A stretch of DNA of 64,000 bases. It comes from Mycolicibacterium mageritense (lineage in GTDB: Bacteria > Actinomycetota > Actinomycetes > Mycobacteriales > Mycobacteriaceae). The stretch is from contig NZ_AP022567.1 of assembly GCF_010727475.1 (NCBI RefSeq), forward strand, positions 2,232,001-2,296,000, in the 5' to 3' direction. Position numbers and translations under genes: made by a program. This document shows positions 25,272 through 33,823 of the stretch, piece by piece (the stretch's first letter is position 1; every line of letters begins with the position of its first letter). The notes below the pieces were generated by a model. That model ran no database searches. It was not told where the DNA came from and was given only the letters and a program-made list of their open reading frames with translations.

Positions 25272-26261
25272 ATGACCAAGAACCTGTACTTTCCGAGCCA
25301 TGGCGTCCGGTGTGCGGCCACCCACGTTCCCGCGTGGAGTGACGCGCTGACAGGGCCGGCCGGCCGGCCATGTGTGGTCATGGCGCACGGATTCGGCGGC
25401 ACCCGTGACTCCGGCCTGCTGCCCTACGCAGAGGCATTCGCCGCGGCCGGTATCGATGCGCTGGTGTTCGACTACCGCGGGTTCGGCGACTCCGACGGCC
25501 ATCCGCGCCAGGACATCGCAGTCCGCCGTCAGCGCGAGGACTACCATGCGGCGCTTGCCGCCGCTCGGCACCTGCCCGGAGTCGACGCGGACCGAATCGC
25601 GTTGTGGGGCTATTCGTATGCCGGCGGTCACGTCATCGCAGTGGCCGCACAGAACCCACAGGTTGCCGCGATCGTTTCGCTCAATCCAGCCGCCGACGGC
25701 CGCGCCACGCTCGCGCACATCGCGCGTCAGCGCCGTGGCGCCGCGCAACTCGCTCGGCTGACGGCACACGGACTGTTGGACACTGCGCTCAGCCGGCTCG
25801 GCCGCGATCCGCACTACCTGCCCGCGGTCGGAGAACCAGGAACCACAGCCTTGGTCACCAGCCCCGGCGCCGCACGGGCATTTGCCCGCGTGGCCGGGCC
25901 GACCTGGCGCAACGAAGTCGCCGCCCGCACCGCACTCGAAGTCGGGTTCAACCGGCCCACCACGTTCGCGGGCCGCCTGGCCTGCCCGATGCTGATGCAG
26001 GTGGGCACACACGACGACGTCGCACCGCCGGCAGCCGCGCGTCGCGCCGCCAAGAAGGCCGGCTATCTGGCGCAACTGTGCGAGTACCCCATCGGCCACG
26101 TCGAGGCGTTCGACGGAGGCGCATGGCAACAGCGGGTGCGCGACGACCAGCTTGTGTTCCTGGCACGCGTGCTCGATCCGTCACGCGCAGCCGACGCCCA
26201 CCTGCGCGCCACGTCCGAGGCCTCGCGCCGCGGCCCTCTGGTGGTGAAGCTGCCGTGGTAA
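25272..26261 (+). CDS. Alpha/beta hydrolase (dienelactone hydrolase / peptidase S15-like)
   Basis: 329 aa. It has the oxyanion motif HGFGGTRD near residue 39, the nucleophile elbow WGYSYAGGH with Ser near 116, an acid in THDDVAPP and a late His in IGHVEAFDGG. It directly follows the BVMO (16-nt gap, same strand), so hydrolysis of the ester or lactone made by the monooxygenase is the natural proposal. The ATG at 25272 is used; a longer frame is a read-through of the BVMO gene in another phase. It converges with the lipase-like gene 1 bp away. Confidence 0.88.
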   Translation: MTKNLYFPSHGVRCAATHVPAWSDALTGPAGRPCVVMAHGFGGTRDSGLLPYAEAFAAAGIDALVFDYRGFGDSDGHPRQDIAVRRQREDYHAALAAARHLPGVDADRIALWGYSYAGGHVIAVAAQNPQVAAIVSLNPAADGRATLAHIARQRRGAAQLARLTAHGLLDTALSRLGRDPHYLPAVGEPGTTALVTSPGAARAFARVAGPTWRNEVAARTALEVGFNRPTTFAGRLACPMLMQVGTHDDVAPPAAARRAAKKAGYLAQLCEYPIGHVEAFDGGAWQQRVRDDQLVFLARVLDPSRAADAHLRATSEASRRGPLVVKLPW

Positions 26262-26262
26262 C

Positions 26263-27051
26263 TCAGGCTGCGGTGGCCGGCCGCGGGTAGTACCTGCGCA
26301 GCCGGCGCGGACCGCGGAACGGTGCCCACTCTCCTGCCGGCAACGCAAGCCGATCCAGCACGACCCACAATGCGAGCGGGTTGAAGCCTAGACCGTTGTG
26401 GCTGCCGATGACTTCGACGTTCTCCCACCGCGGTCCGGCCGGGAGCAGACAACTCTCCCAGCGGGAGATGCCGTCGGAGCGGCTGTAGATCGAGGTGGTC
26501 GGCAGGGTTTCCGGCACGGGCTGGCTCTTCCAGGTGTCGAATGCGTACTCCGGCAGATGAAAACGCGAACACCAGTCGTATACGAGGCCGGCCCGGGTCT
26601 GCCGATGGTGGGTGATCCCCAGCGGGGTGCCCATCGTGATCAGCCGGCACACGGCGTCGGGATGGCGGACGGCCAGGTCGCGTCCGAGCAGGCCGCCGAG
26701 GCTCCAGCCGACAACGCTGACCAGGCGTCCATGCTCGTTGACCACCCGGTCCAGCAAGGCGTCCAGGCCGCCGATGATCCGCTGCGTCGGACCCACGTTG
26801 GCACCCAATTCCCATGAGTATGGGGCATACCCGTGCTTGGCGAGCAGCCGGCGCAGTGGCACCGTCGTGATGTCACCAACCGCCAAGCCCGGCAACACGA
26901 GCACCGGCGCACCATCCCCGTTGGGCAGCGCATCCAGGCATCGCCTCGCCGGGTACAGGCTCACAAGCTCCGCGACCGCACGCCACCCTTCTGTGGCCGT
27001 CCACAGGGCAGGCGGCGGTTTGAGCGGGGGCACAACATTATCGGGTGCCAT
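26263..27051 (-). CDS. Alpha/beta hydrolase, lipase-like
   Basis: 262 aa with VLVLPGLAVGD, the nucleophile elbow VGWSLGGLLGRDLA, an acid region SIYSRSDGI and the late His in GSHNGLGFNP. The pattern is that of lipase/acyltransferase-type alpha/beta hydrolases found near PHA or wax-ester genes. AAGGGG precedes the ATG at 27051. It is the last gene of the ADH-FadD-PhaC-hydrolase operon (17-bp gap to PhaC). It might be a depolymerase or esterase; the substrate is unknown. Confidence 0.85.
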   Translation of the reverse strand: MAPDNVVPPLKPPPALWTATEGWRAVAELVSLYPARRCLDALPNGDGAPVLVLPGLAVGDITTVPLRRLLAKHGYAPYSWELGANVGPTQRIIGGLDALLDRVVNEHGRLVSVVGWSLGGLLGRDLAVRHPDAVCRLITMGTPLGITHHRQTRAGLVYDWCSRFHLPEYAFDTWKSQPVPETLPTTSIYSRSDGISRWESCLLPAGPRWENVEVIGSHNGLGFNPLALWVVLDRLALPAGEWAPFRGPRRLRRYYPRPATAA

Positions 27052-27068
27052 GGGAGTCCCCTTGTCGG

Positions 27069-28772
27069 TCACGTGAGGGTGGTGCGGACGTACTGACCGG
27101 GCGCGTCGTCGACCGGTGGATGAGTGGGGCTGCCGAGCACGGTGGGTGCGGTTCTGGTGACCGGGGTTCGGTTCGCGATCCAGCGCTCCCAATGCTCCCA
27201 CCACGTGCCGGTGTTATCGGTCGCCTCGGCCTGCCAGACCTGCGCGTCGGTCGAGGTCGACTCGGATGTGCGGTAACTGGCGCGGGACGACCCCGGCGCT
27301 TTTGCGATCACTGCGGCATGCCCGCCCTTCGCGAGCACGAATGTGCTCTGGCCACCCAGCAGCGCCCGGGTGCGGTAGCAGTCCTGCCACGGGCAGATGT
27401 GATCCGTGGATGCACCCAGGATGTAAGTGTCGACAGTGATCTGGCCCGGGTCCAGCGACTCGCCGAGGATCCGGACTCCGCCCGGCTTCGCCCACCCGTT
27501 GGTCAGCGTGATGTCGACGAGTTGCGTTCCGAATGCCAGCGCAAGGTTGGTCTGATCTGTCGCCCAGTAGACGAGATCGAAGGTCGTCAAGGGGAGGCCG
27601 AGCAGGTAGTTGTTGACGACGTTGACCCAGATCCCGTCGTTCGGCCGGATCCACGCGAACATCTCTGCGGTGTCCCGGCCGTCGAAGTAGCCCCGCCGGG
27701 CGGCGATGGCGATCGATCGGTCCGCCAACCGCCGGTCGAGTATCGCGCCGATGGTCCCGCCACGTTCGAAGTCGATGACGGCGATCGCGACGGTGAGCGA
27801 CGCGAGCAGATCCTGGCGCCCGGTCGCGGCGAGATAGCCGGCGGTCGTGAACGCCAACTGGCCGCCACCGCAGAATCCCAACAGATGAACCTGATCGGTG
27901 CCGCACACCTCGGCAACGGTCTCGAGTATCTCGACGACCGCTGCGACATAGTCGTCGAGGCCGACATCCTGATGTGACTCGTCCGGGTTGCCCCACGAGA
28001 CGGTGAAGGGCCTGCGGCCGCGCTCGAGCAGCACCCGCGTGACCGATTCCTTCTGGCCCAGATCGAGCAGGTAGTACTTGTTGACCGGGGACGCGAGGCA
28101 CAGCATCGGCACGGCGTCGACGGATTCGGACATCGGCGCATACTGGATGAGCTCGTACAGTCGCCCGCGCCGGATCACTTTTCCAGGTGTCGCTGCGATA
28201 TTCTCACCCAGCCGGTATCCCGAACCGTCAACGGCCCTGGGGATTCGGGGCCGGCTCGCCATGTCGCCGGCGAAGCTCCGCAGTCCCCGGATCCAACTGG
28301 TGCCCGCGGTGTCGATGGCACGCTTGAGCGACGCCGGGTTGAGCAGCGGGTTGTTGGACGGCGCTGCGGCCGCCAGCACGTTGTCGACGAACACCCGGAC
28401 CCGTTCCTTGGTGCGCCAGTCCACGACGGCGTCGGCCACGATGTCTTCGACCGCGGCAGATCCCGCCAAGTACCCCAGGGCGATTCGCTGGAGCAGCGCA
28501 TTTTCCTGCCAGGCCACGTCGGAGAACCGGCGGTCGAGAGCACCGGGCCGGTCGTCGACCCCCTGTGCGATCGAGCCGATTTCACGGGCCGCCCGCGCGA
28601 CCCGGTCAAGCGCGGGACGGGGATGACGCGCAAGCGCGGCCGCGATCTGGCCGAGTTCCCCCGCAGGAACCCGGCCCCGCAGCGTGTTCATCGCTCCGGC
28701 CGTCAAGACCGACTCGAATCCGCCTGCAAGGGCCCGGTCTTCCCGCCGAGACGCAGGATCTGCCTGAGTCAT
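27069..28772 (-). CDS. PhaC-like poly(3-hydroxyalkanoate) synthase
   Basis: 567 aa, the normal size of class I/II PHA synthases. The lipase-like box is GFCGGG with the catalytic Cys at 301, the Asp is in STDHICPW (457) and the His in GGHAAVI (485); SWGNPDESHQDVGLDDYV is a PhaC hallmark. The synthase polymerises (R)-3-hydroxyacyl-CoA; related proteins may transfer acyl groups. It is the third gene of an operon with an alcohol dehydrogenase and acyl-CoA synthetase. No phaE/phaR, phasin or dedicated PhaB is nearby, so polymer formation is not assured. Confidence 0.87.
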   Translation of the reverse strand: MTQADPASRREDRALAGGFESVLTAGAMNTLRGRVPAGELGQIAAALARHPRPALDRVARAAREIGSIAQGVDDRPGALDRRFSDVAWQENALLQRIALGYLAGSAAVEDIVADAVVDWRTKERVRVFVDNVLAAAAPSNNPLLNPASLKRAIDTAGTSWIRGLRSFAGDMASRPRIPRAVDGSGYRLGENIAATPGKVIRRGRLYELIQYAPMSESVDAVPMLCLASPVNKYYLLDLGQKESVTRVLLERGRRPFTVSWGNPDESHQDVGLDDYVAAVVEILETVAEVCGTDQVHLLGFCGGGQLAFTTAGYLAATGRQDLLASLTVAIAVIDFERGGTIGAILDRRLADRSIAIAARRGYFDGRDTAEMFAWIRPNDGIWVNVVNNYLLGLPLTTFDLVYWATDQTNLALAFGTQLVDITLTNGWAKPGGVRILGESLDPGQITVDTYILGASTDHICPWQDCYRTRALLGGQSTFVLAKGGHAAVIAKAPGSSRASYRTSESTSTDAQVWQAEATDNTGTWWEHWERWIANRTPVTRTAPTVLGSPTHPPVDDAPGQYVRTTLT

Positions 28773-28791
28773 GGTGAATCTCCTTGCATCG

Positions 28792-30327
28792 CTAGCGCAG
28801 CGGCTCGCCCCACTGCACCTGGCGGCGCAGTTGGTTCTTGAGCAGCTTGCCGCTGGGATTCCGTGGCAGAGGTTCGCTGAGCACCGCAGCGTACTGCGGG
28901 ATCTTGAAGTCCGCGAGGTGTTTCCGACAATGGGCGAGCACCTCGTCGATGTCGATCGCGGCCCCACCGGCGAACAGGACAGCGCCGACCTTCTCGCCCA
29001 TCACGGCGTCGGGGACCGCCACGACCGCCGCCTCGGCCACGCCCGGAGCCGCCGACAGTACTGCCTCGACCTCGACGCTGGAGATCTTCTCGCCGCCGCG
29101 GTTGATCAGATCCTTCATCCGGTCGACGACGTGCACCCGCCCGGCGTCGTCGATTCTGACGACGTCACCGGTGTGCAACCATCCGTCAATGATGGTCTCC
29201 GCGTTCGCGGTTGGCCGGTTCCAGTAGCCGTTGGTCACGTTCGCGCCCCGGACCACGAGTTCGCCTTCGTGGGGATCGTCACCGCTCGACACGATCCCGA
29301 GGTCTACGGACGGCACCGCGTATCCGACGGAGTCCGCATGCGCCACTGCGTCCTGGTCGGGCAGGACGGTGATCAGGGACGCGGTCTCGGTCATGCCGTA
29401 ACCGTTCATCAACTTCGCCGACGGGAACGCCGCATGCAGTTCTTCGACGAGTGACGGCGCGATCGGGGCCCCACCGTAGGCGAGCCGGCTCACCGTGGAT
29501 ATGTCGCACGCGGCGAAGTCCGGGTGACGCAGCAGCAGGGAGTACACGGCAGGCACGGTCACCAGAAAGGAGATCTGCTCTGCCGAAAGGGTTTCGATCA
29601 GCGTAGGCACCTTTAGTGCGGGCATGATCACGGCGGTGCCCCCGACATAGGCGGCCACCAGGAACTGTGAATTGCACCCCGTGACATGGAACAGTGGCAC
29701 ACAGATCAGCGTGCGGAACTGCGAACCCAGGTCGCGGGGCACACCGAGACAACGGATCATGTTCTCGGCGTTGGTGATAAATGCCCCATGAGTCGTCGGC
29801 ACACCCTTCGGGTGCCCGGTGGTTCCCGAGGTGTAGAAGAAGGCAGCGACGTCGGCAGCGGCGATTCCGTCGGCAACGTACGGCTCGCCGTTGGGCAGCG
29901 GAACATCCGGGGCCAGATCGACTTTCACGCCCGCATCGGCGAGAACGAAATCGACCTCCGGTTGCGCTGACCGCGTGTTGACCGCCACCGCGATTGCGCC
30001 GGCCAACACCGTGCCCCAGAAGGCCAGGGCCCAGTCCACGCCCGCCGGGTAGCGCACGGCCACCCGATCCCCGTGTTCGACGCCCTGAGCTCGCAGTCCG
30101 CCGGCCACGCGCGAAGCCCGCTCCCACAATTGCGCATAGGTCAGCCGGTCACCGCGCACTTCGACGACGGCCTCGGAGTCCGGTCGCGCGGCGACGTGTG
30201 CGCGCAGCACTGCACCCAGCGTGGCGGGCACATGTGCGTAGTACGGCACTCCGGCGTCGTCGCGCACGACGCCCGTGCGCGGGAACGGATCGGATCCACG
30301 CGGGATTTCGACGGGTGTAACGGTCAC
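28792..30327 (-). CDS. Acyl-CoA synthetase / AMP-dependent ligase (FadD type)
   Basis: 511-aa adenylating enzyme. The P-loop motif is FFYTSGTTGHPKGVP (~residue 165), A5 is NGYGMTETAS, A7 is GWLHTGDVV, A8 is DRMKDLINRGGEKIS and the catalytic Lys is in PRNPSGKLLK near the C-terminus. It activates a carboxylate to acyl-AMP and then acyl-CoA. The operon position between ADH and PhaC suggests activation of an acid formed by the oxidation enzymes. It is similar in type to FadD13 of the mymA operon. Confidence 0.92.
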   Translation of the reverse strand: MTVTPVEIPRGSDPFPRTGVVRDDAGVPYYAHVPATLGAVLRAHVAARPDSEAVVEVRGDRLTYAQLWERASRVAGGLRAQGVEHGDRVAVRYPAGVDWALAFWGTVLAGAIAVAVNTRSAQPEVDFVLADAGVKVDLAPDVPLPNGEPYVADGIAAADVAAFFYTSGTTGHPKGVPTTHGAFITNAENMIRCLGVPRDLGSQFRTLICVPLFHVTGCNSQFLVAAYVGGTAVIMPALKVPTLIETLSAEQISFLVTVPAVYSLLLRHPDFAACDISTVSRLAYGGAPIAPSLVEELHAAFPSAKLMNGYGMTETASLITVLPDQDAVAHADSVGYAVPSVDLGIVSSGDDPHEGELVVRGANVTNGYWNRPTANAETIIDGWLHTGDVVRIDDAGRVHVVDRMKDLINRGGEKISSVEVEAVLSAAPGVAEAAVVAVPDAVMGEKVGAVLFAGGAAIDIDEVLAHCRKHLADFKIPQYAAVLSEPLPRNPSGKLLKNQLRRQVQWGEPLR

Positions 30328-30360
30328 GAGTGGCCTCCCTTGGTATCTGGCGAAAGCGGT

Positions 30361-31467
30361 TCAGTGAACGATGATTCCGCGAATGTTCTTGCCGTCACGC
30401 AGATCCTGGTAGCCCTGGTTGACGTCCTCCAGGCGGTACCTGGTGGTGACGAGCTCGTCGAGCTTGAGCTGCCCCGCGTCGTAGAGCCTGAGCAGTCGCA
30501 CGATGTCGTATTGCGGGTTGGCGGAACCGAACAGTGATCCCTTGATGGTTTTCTCCCCCAGGGTCAGGTCGAGCCCGGATACGTGGACGGTCAGCTTGTC
30601 CGGGGCCGCCATGCCCGTGACGACCAGTGTCCCGCCCTTGCCTATTACGGCGAACGCTGCCGAGACCACCTCTTCGTCAACCGTGCCGACCGTGACGATG
30701 GCCTGGTCCGCACCTTGGCCCCACGACAGTTCGGTCACCTTCTCGGCGGCCTCGGCCGCGTCGCCGAACGCATGTGTCGCACCGAATTTCAGCGCGGCGT
30801 CGCGCTTGAACTCGACGGGATCGACCGCGACCACATACTTGGCGCCGGCGTGCACCGCGCCCTGGACGGCATTGATGCCGATCCCGCCGATGCCGTACAC
30901 CACAGCGATGTCGCCCGGTCGCACACCGCCCGCATAGTTCGCACTGCCCCAGCCTGTCGGCACGCCGCAGCCGACCAGGACCGCGGATTCCAGCGGAAGC
31001 CAGTCATCGACCTTGACCACGGAGTTCTGCGATACCGTCGCTCGCTCCGAAAACGTCCCGAGCATGCACATGGCACCGAATTCCTCACCGCCACTGTGGA
31101 AGCGGAAAGAACCGTCGGGCATACAGCCGTCCAGGATGGTCGCGCCCATGTCGCACAGGCTCTGCCGCCCGGTCGAGCAGTAGCGGCAGTGACCGCAACT
31201 CGGGATGAAGCTGCACACCACGTGGTCGCCCGGTTTGACCTTGGTGACGCCCGGACCGACCTCTTCGATGATGCCGGCACCCTCGTGACCGCCCACGATC
31301 GGAAAGCGCGGCGGCAGATCACCGTCGGTGAGGTGCAGGTCGGAATGGCACAGCCCGGCAGCGACGTACCTGATCAGCACTTCACCGTCGCGCGGACCGT
31401 CGAGATCCAACTCGACGATCTCGAACGGCCTGCCCGCTTCGAACAGAACTGCGGCGGTTGTCTTCAC
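30361..31467 (-). CDS. Zinc alcohol dehydrogenase, NDMA/mycofactocin-dependent type
   Basis: 368 aa. The catalytic zinc ligands are in GLCHSDLHLTDGD and GGHEGAG, and the structural zinc motif CGHCRYCSTGRQSLC is complete. The Rossmann segment is VVYGIGGIGINAVQGAVHAG. Sequence and length match the NDMA-dependent alcohol dehydrogenase group whose tightly bound NAD(H) is recycled by mycofactocin. The start is GTG at 31467 with GGAGG upstream; the reading frame opens earlier but without a ribosome site. First gene of the operon under operator B. Confidence 0.92.
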   Translation of the reverse strand: MKTTAAVLFEAGRPFEIVELDLDGPRDGEVLIRYVAAGLCHSDLHLTDGDLPPRFPIVGGHEGAGIIEEVGPGVTKVKPGDHVVCSFIPSCGHCRYCSTGRQSLCDMGATILDGCMPDGSFRFHSGGEEFGAMCMLGTFSERATVSQNSVVKVDDWLPLESAVLVGCGVPTGWGSANYAGGVRPGDIAVVYGIGGIGINAVQGAVHAGAKYVVAVDPVEFKRDAALKFGATHAFGDAAEAAEKVTELSWGQGADQAIVTVGTVDEEVVSAAFAVIGKGGTLVVTGMAAPDKLTVHVSGLDLTLGEKTIKGSLFGSANPQYDIVRLLRLYDAGQLKLDELVTTRYRLEDVNQGYQDLRDGKNIRGIIVH

Positions 31468-31479
31468 GGGAGTCCTCCA

Positions 31480-31500
31480 TCGATGTCGATTCGACGTCGA
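31480..31500 (-). promoter_or_regulatory. Island operator site B, ADH operon
   Basis: Minus strand: TCGA-CGTC-GAATCGA-CA-TCGA, ending 12 nt upstream of the GTG of the alcohol dehydrogenase. It matches all fixed positions of the island consensus and would control the ADH-FadD-PhaC-hydrolase operon. Confidence 0.72.
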
Positions 31501-31580
31501 GTTTGGAGGAGCGTACGCAGCGCACGGATCGAGTGTCAACGGTCGATCAGGAGAACGCCGGAATCACCGACGCAACAACG

Positions 31581-31601
31581 GGACCGAGGGCAGCTCGGGC
31601 C
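31581..31601 (-). terminator. Hairpin downstream of TetR2
   Basis: CCGAG (31584-31588) and CTCGG (31594-31598) pair around a 5-nt loop, and the stem continues with GG/CC after one mismatch. It starts 4 nt past the TetR2 stop and precedes operator B, separating regulator and operon transcripts. No T-tract is present. Confidence 0.4.
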
Positions 31602-31604
31602 CTA

Positions 31605-32255
31605 CTACTTGACCTTGGCCCGCTGCGCAGTCTTCGGCGCGTAGCTCTGCAAATATGCGGTGAGCATCCGCCTGGCTTCGTCGAGCGTCGCGTCGTCACC
31701 GGCCGGAGACCGCTGGAACGCGACGTCGAAAAGCCGGTCGCCCGCTTCGAAAACCAACTGGACCGCGAGCAGCGGGGTATTGGCACGGATGAGCTTGCGC
31801 TCGATGAGACTTTGCCGCAGGCGTTCCGCCCACGACAGGTGGATGGTCTCGGCGATGTCGGTGAGGGTCGAGTTGCGCCCGACGAACCACAACTGGACGA
31901 AGCTCGGATTGTCCCGGAAATAGTCCGCGATATGCGCGACCACCACATCGATGACGCCGGCCAAGGTCTTGGCCTTGGTGTCGTTCACGCCCGCGGTGAA
32001 TTGCTCGTCGAGCGCGGCCGCGTGCCGCTTCACCAGTTCGGTGTCGACCTGTCCGCGATCGGCGAAGTAGTGGTAGAGCGACGCGGTCGGAATGCCCGCG
32101 TGCTCACCGATGGCCTTCAGGGTGGCGGCCGCGTAACCCTGCTCGGCAAGCAGCGTCTCGGCCGAATCAAGGATGGCCTGCACGCGCTCGACACCTCGGC
32201 GCTGCACCACCGTCGCACGACCGGTTCCGCGACGCGAAGGCTTGGTGTCGAACAC
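31605..32255 (-). CDS. TetR-family regulator 2 of the oxidative island
   Basis: 216 aa, a paralogue of the regulator at 23018-23674. Shared segments include RRGVER, DSAETLLAEQGYAAAT, LKAIGEHAGIPTASLYHYFAD, FVQLWFVGRN and FDVAFQRSPAGDDATLDEARRML. The start is GTG at 32255, aligned with the paralogue start; a TACGAT -10 box ends 8 nt upstream, so the transcript is probably leaderless. The start lies within operator F. It is divergent from an amine oxidase gene and upstream of the ADH operon, so it likely represses both. Confidence 0.93.
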   Translation of the reverse strand: MFDTKPSRRGTGRATVVQRRGVERVQAILDSAETLLAEQGYAAATLKAIGEHAGIPTASLYHYFADRGQVDTELVKRHAAALDEQFTAGVNDTKAKTLAGVIDVVVAHIADYFRDNPSFVQLWFVGRNSTLTDIAETIHLSWAERLRQSLIERKLIRANTPLLAVQLVFEAGDRLFDVAFQRSPAGDDATLDEARRMLTAYLQSYAPKTAQRAKVK

Positions 32256-32268
32256 GATTCCACATCGT
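32248..32268 (-). promoter_or_regulatory. Island operator site F overlapping the TetR2 start
   Basis: Minus strand: ACGA-TGTG-GAATCGT-GT-TCGA. It covers most of the TACGAT -10 box (32264-32269) and the GTG (32253-32255), exactly as site E does in TetR1. Confidence 0.7.
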
Positions 32269-32336
32269 ATCAGTCTGCAAGCCCCCTCACGCGCGATCCG
32301 GCGGCCGTTGACGGCCACCCGCGACGCCACCTAGAC

Positions 32337-32357
32337 TCGATACAGAATCGAGTTCGA
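32337..32357 (+). promoter_or_regulatory. Island operator site D, amine oxidase promoter
   Basis: TCGA-TACA-GAATCGA-GT-TCGA, 25 nt upstream of the amine oxidase ATG. A CATTAT -10-like box follows at 32361-32366. The site matches the island consensus fully. Confidence 0.75.
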
Positions 32358-32382
32358 CTTCATTATTGCGGCGGGAGAAATC

Positions 32383-33729
32383 ATGTCCACCACCAGCTAC
32401 GACGTCGTCGTCATCGGCGCCGGATTCGCCGGAATCATCGCGGCACGCGACCTGAGCGTGCAGGGCAACTCGGTACTGCTCCTCGAAGCGCGCGACCGGG
32501 TCGGCGGGCGCACCTGGACCGCCGACGGGCTGGGCCGTCAACTGGAATACGGCGGTACCTATGTGCACTGGACGCAGCCGAACATGTGGCAGGAACTCCA
32601 GCGACACAACATCCCGCTGCAGATTCCGACCGTGCCGACGACGATGTACTGGATTGCGCAGGGCACCACCCATTCCGGCTCACCCGAGGAGTACGGCGCA
32701 GCCCTCGAACCCCTCATGAGCCGGTTCTTCGCCGACGCACGTGCGGTGTTCCCGCAGCCCTTCGACATCACCCTCGTCGACACCAGTGCCGTCGAGACCG
32801 AAACCATCGCCGACCGGTTCGCGGCGCTGGACCTGCCCCCGTACGAGCACGACCTGCTCGACGGCGCGATGGCCGGCCTGGTCACCGACTACCGGGAACA
32901 CGGTGTCGCACAGTTCCTGTCGTGCGTGGCCACCTACTTCGGGAGCTGGGCGGCGTTCTTCGAGACCGCGGGAACGTGGCCGATCGAGGGCGGCACCAAG
33001 CGACTGGTCGACGCCATCATGGCCGAGTCGAAGGCCGAGGTGCGACTGTCGACCCCGGTTGCCGCCGTCGAGGACGACGGCGTCGGCGTCACTGTGACGA
33101 CCCGCGCCGGGGAGCAGATCCGGGCCCGCGCCGCCGTCGTTGCGCTGCCCCTGAACACGTTGGGCGACATCGCCTTCACACCCGACGTCCCGGCGGCGGC
33201 GCGCATCATGATCGACGAGAAGAACCCGATCATGGGATCCAAGATCTGGGTTCGGGCCAAGGGCGAACTCGAGCCGTTCCAGGCCGTGGCGCCGCTCGGC
33301 CAGAATCCGATCAACGCCGCACGGGTGGAATACCACGCAGACGGAGACACCTTCATCATGTGCCTGTGCGCCAACAGCGCCGACATCGATGCCACCGACG
33401 TTGCCGCCGTGCAGCGGGCCCTGCGGGACTTCGTTCCCGATCTCGAAGTGCTGGAAACCGCGTGCCACGACTGGGTCAGCGACGAGTTCGCCAAAGGCGG
33501 GTTCATGCTGCACCGGCCAGGGCACTTCACCAACGGGGCCGCGCAGCTGCGTGAGGCCCACGGGCGGATCCACTTCGCGGGAAGCGACATCGCCGGGGTC
33601 GAGGCCGGAGCGATCGAAGGTGCGATGGACACCGGCGCGCACGCTGCGCGCACGATCACCGCGCACCTTCGATGCGATCATGCCGCGCCCGTCGGCGTAG
33701 CCGCAGGTCAGCGCCCGGCCAGCGGTTAA
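32383..33729 (+). CDS. Flavin monoamine oxidase-family protein
   Basis: 448 aa. The FAD motif DVVVIGAGFAGIIAARDL begins near residue 7 and is followed by LLLEARDRVGGRTWT, the GG-R-T motif of MAO/putrescine oxidases. Aromatic stretches (HWTQPNMW, CVATYFGSWAAFF) suit an amine cavity, and the C-terminal FAD segment is IHFAGSDIAGVEAGAIEGAM. The Cys used for covalent FAD in mammalian MAO is not evident. It oxidises an amine to an imine/aldehyde plus H2O2. GGGAGAAAT precedes the ATG. It is under operator D, divergent from TetR2. Confidence 0.9.
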   Translation: MSTTSYDVVVIGAGFAGIIAARDLSVQGNSVLLLEARDRVGGRTWTADGLGRQLEYGGTYVHWTQPNMWQELQRHNIPLQIPTVPTTMYWIAQGTTHSGSPEEYGAALEPLMSRFFADARAVFPQPFDITLVDTSAVETETIADRFAALDLPPYEHDLLDGAMAGLVTDYREHGVAQFLSCVATYFGSWAAFFETAGTWPIEGGTKRLVDAIMAESKAEVRLSTPVAAVEDDGVGVTVTTRAGEQIRARAAVVALPLNTLGDIAFTPDVPAAARIMIDEKNPIMGSKIWVRAKGELEPFQAVAPLGQNPINAARVEYHADGDTFIMCLCANSADIDATDVAAVQRALRDFVPDLEVLETACHDWVSDEFAKGGFMLHRPGHFTNGAAQLREAHGRIHFAGSDIAGVEAGAIEGAMDTGAHAARTITAHLRCDHAAPVGVAAGQRPASG

Positions 33730-33823
33730 GCGCACTGCTCACAGGCGGAGGGTGGCTGCATGAATCGGGGGTTCGAATGCGAGACTCTTCGATGTCCACC
33801 CAACTAGATCGGACCGAAAATCG

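Noticed and set aside
33766..33780. GGGGGTTCGAATGC resembles the T-arm of a tRNA or an att site
   Set aside because: No matching acceptor, D or anticodon arms surround it and the T-stem does not pair.
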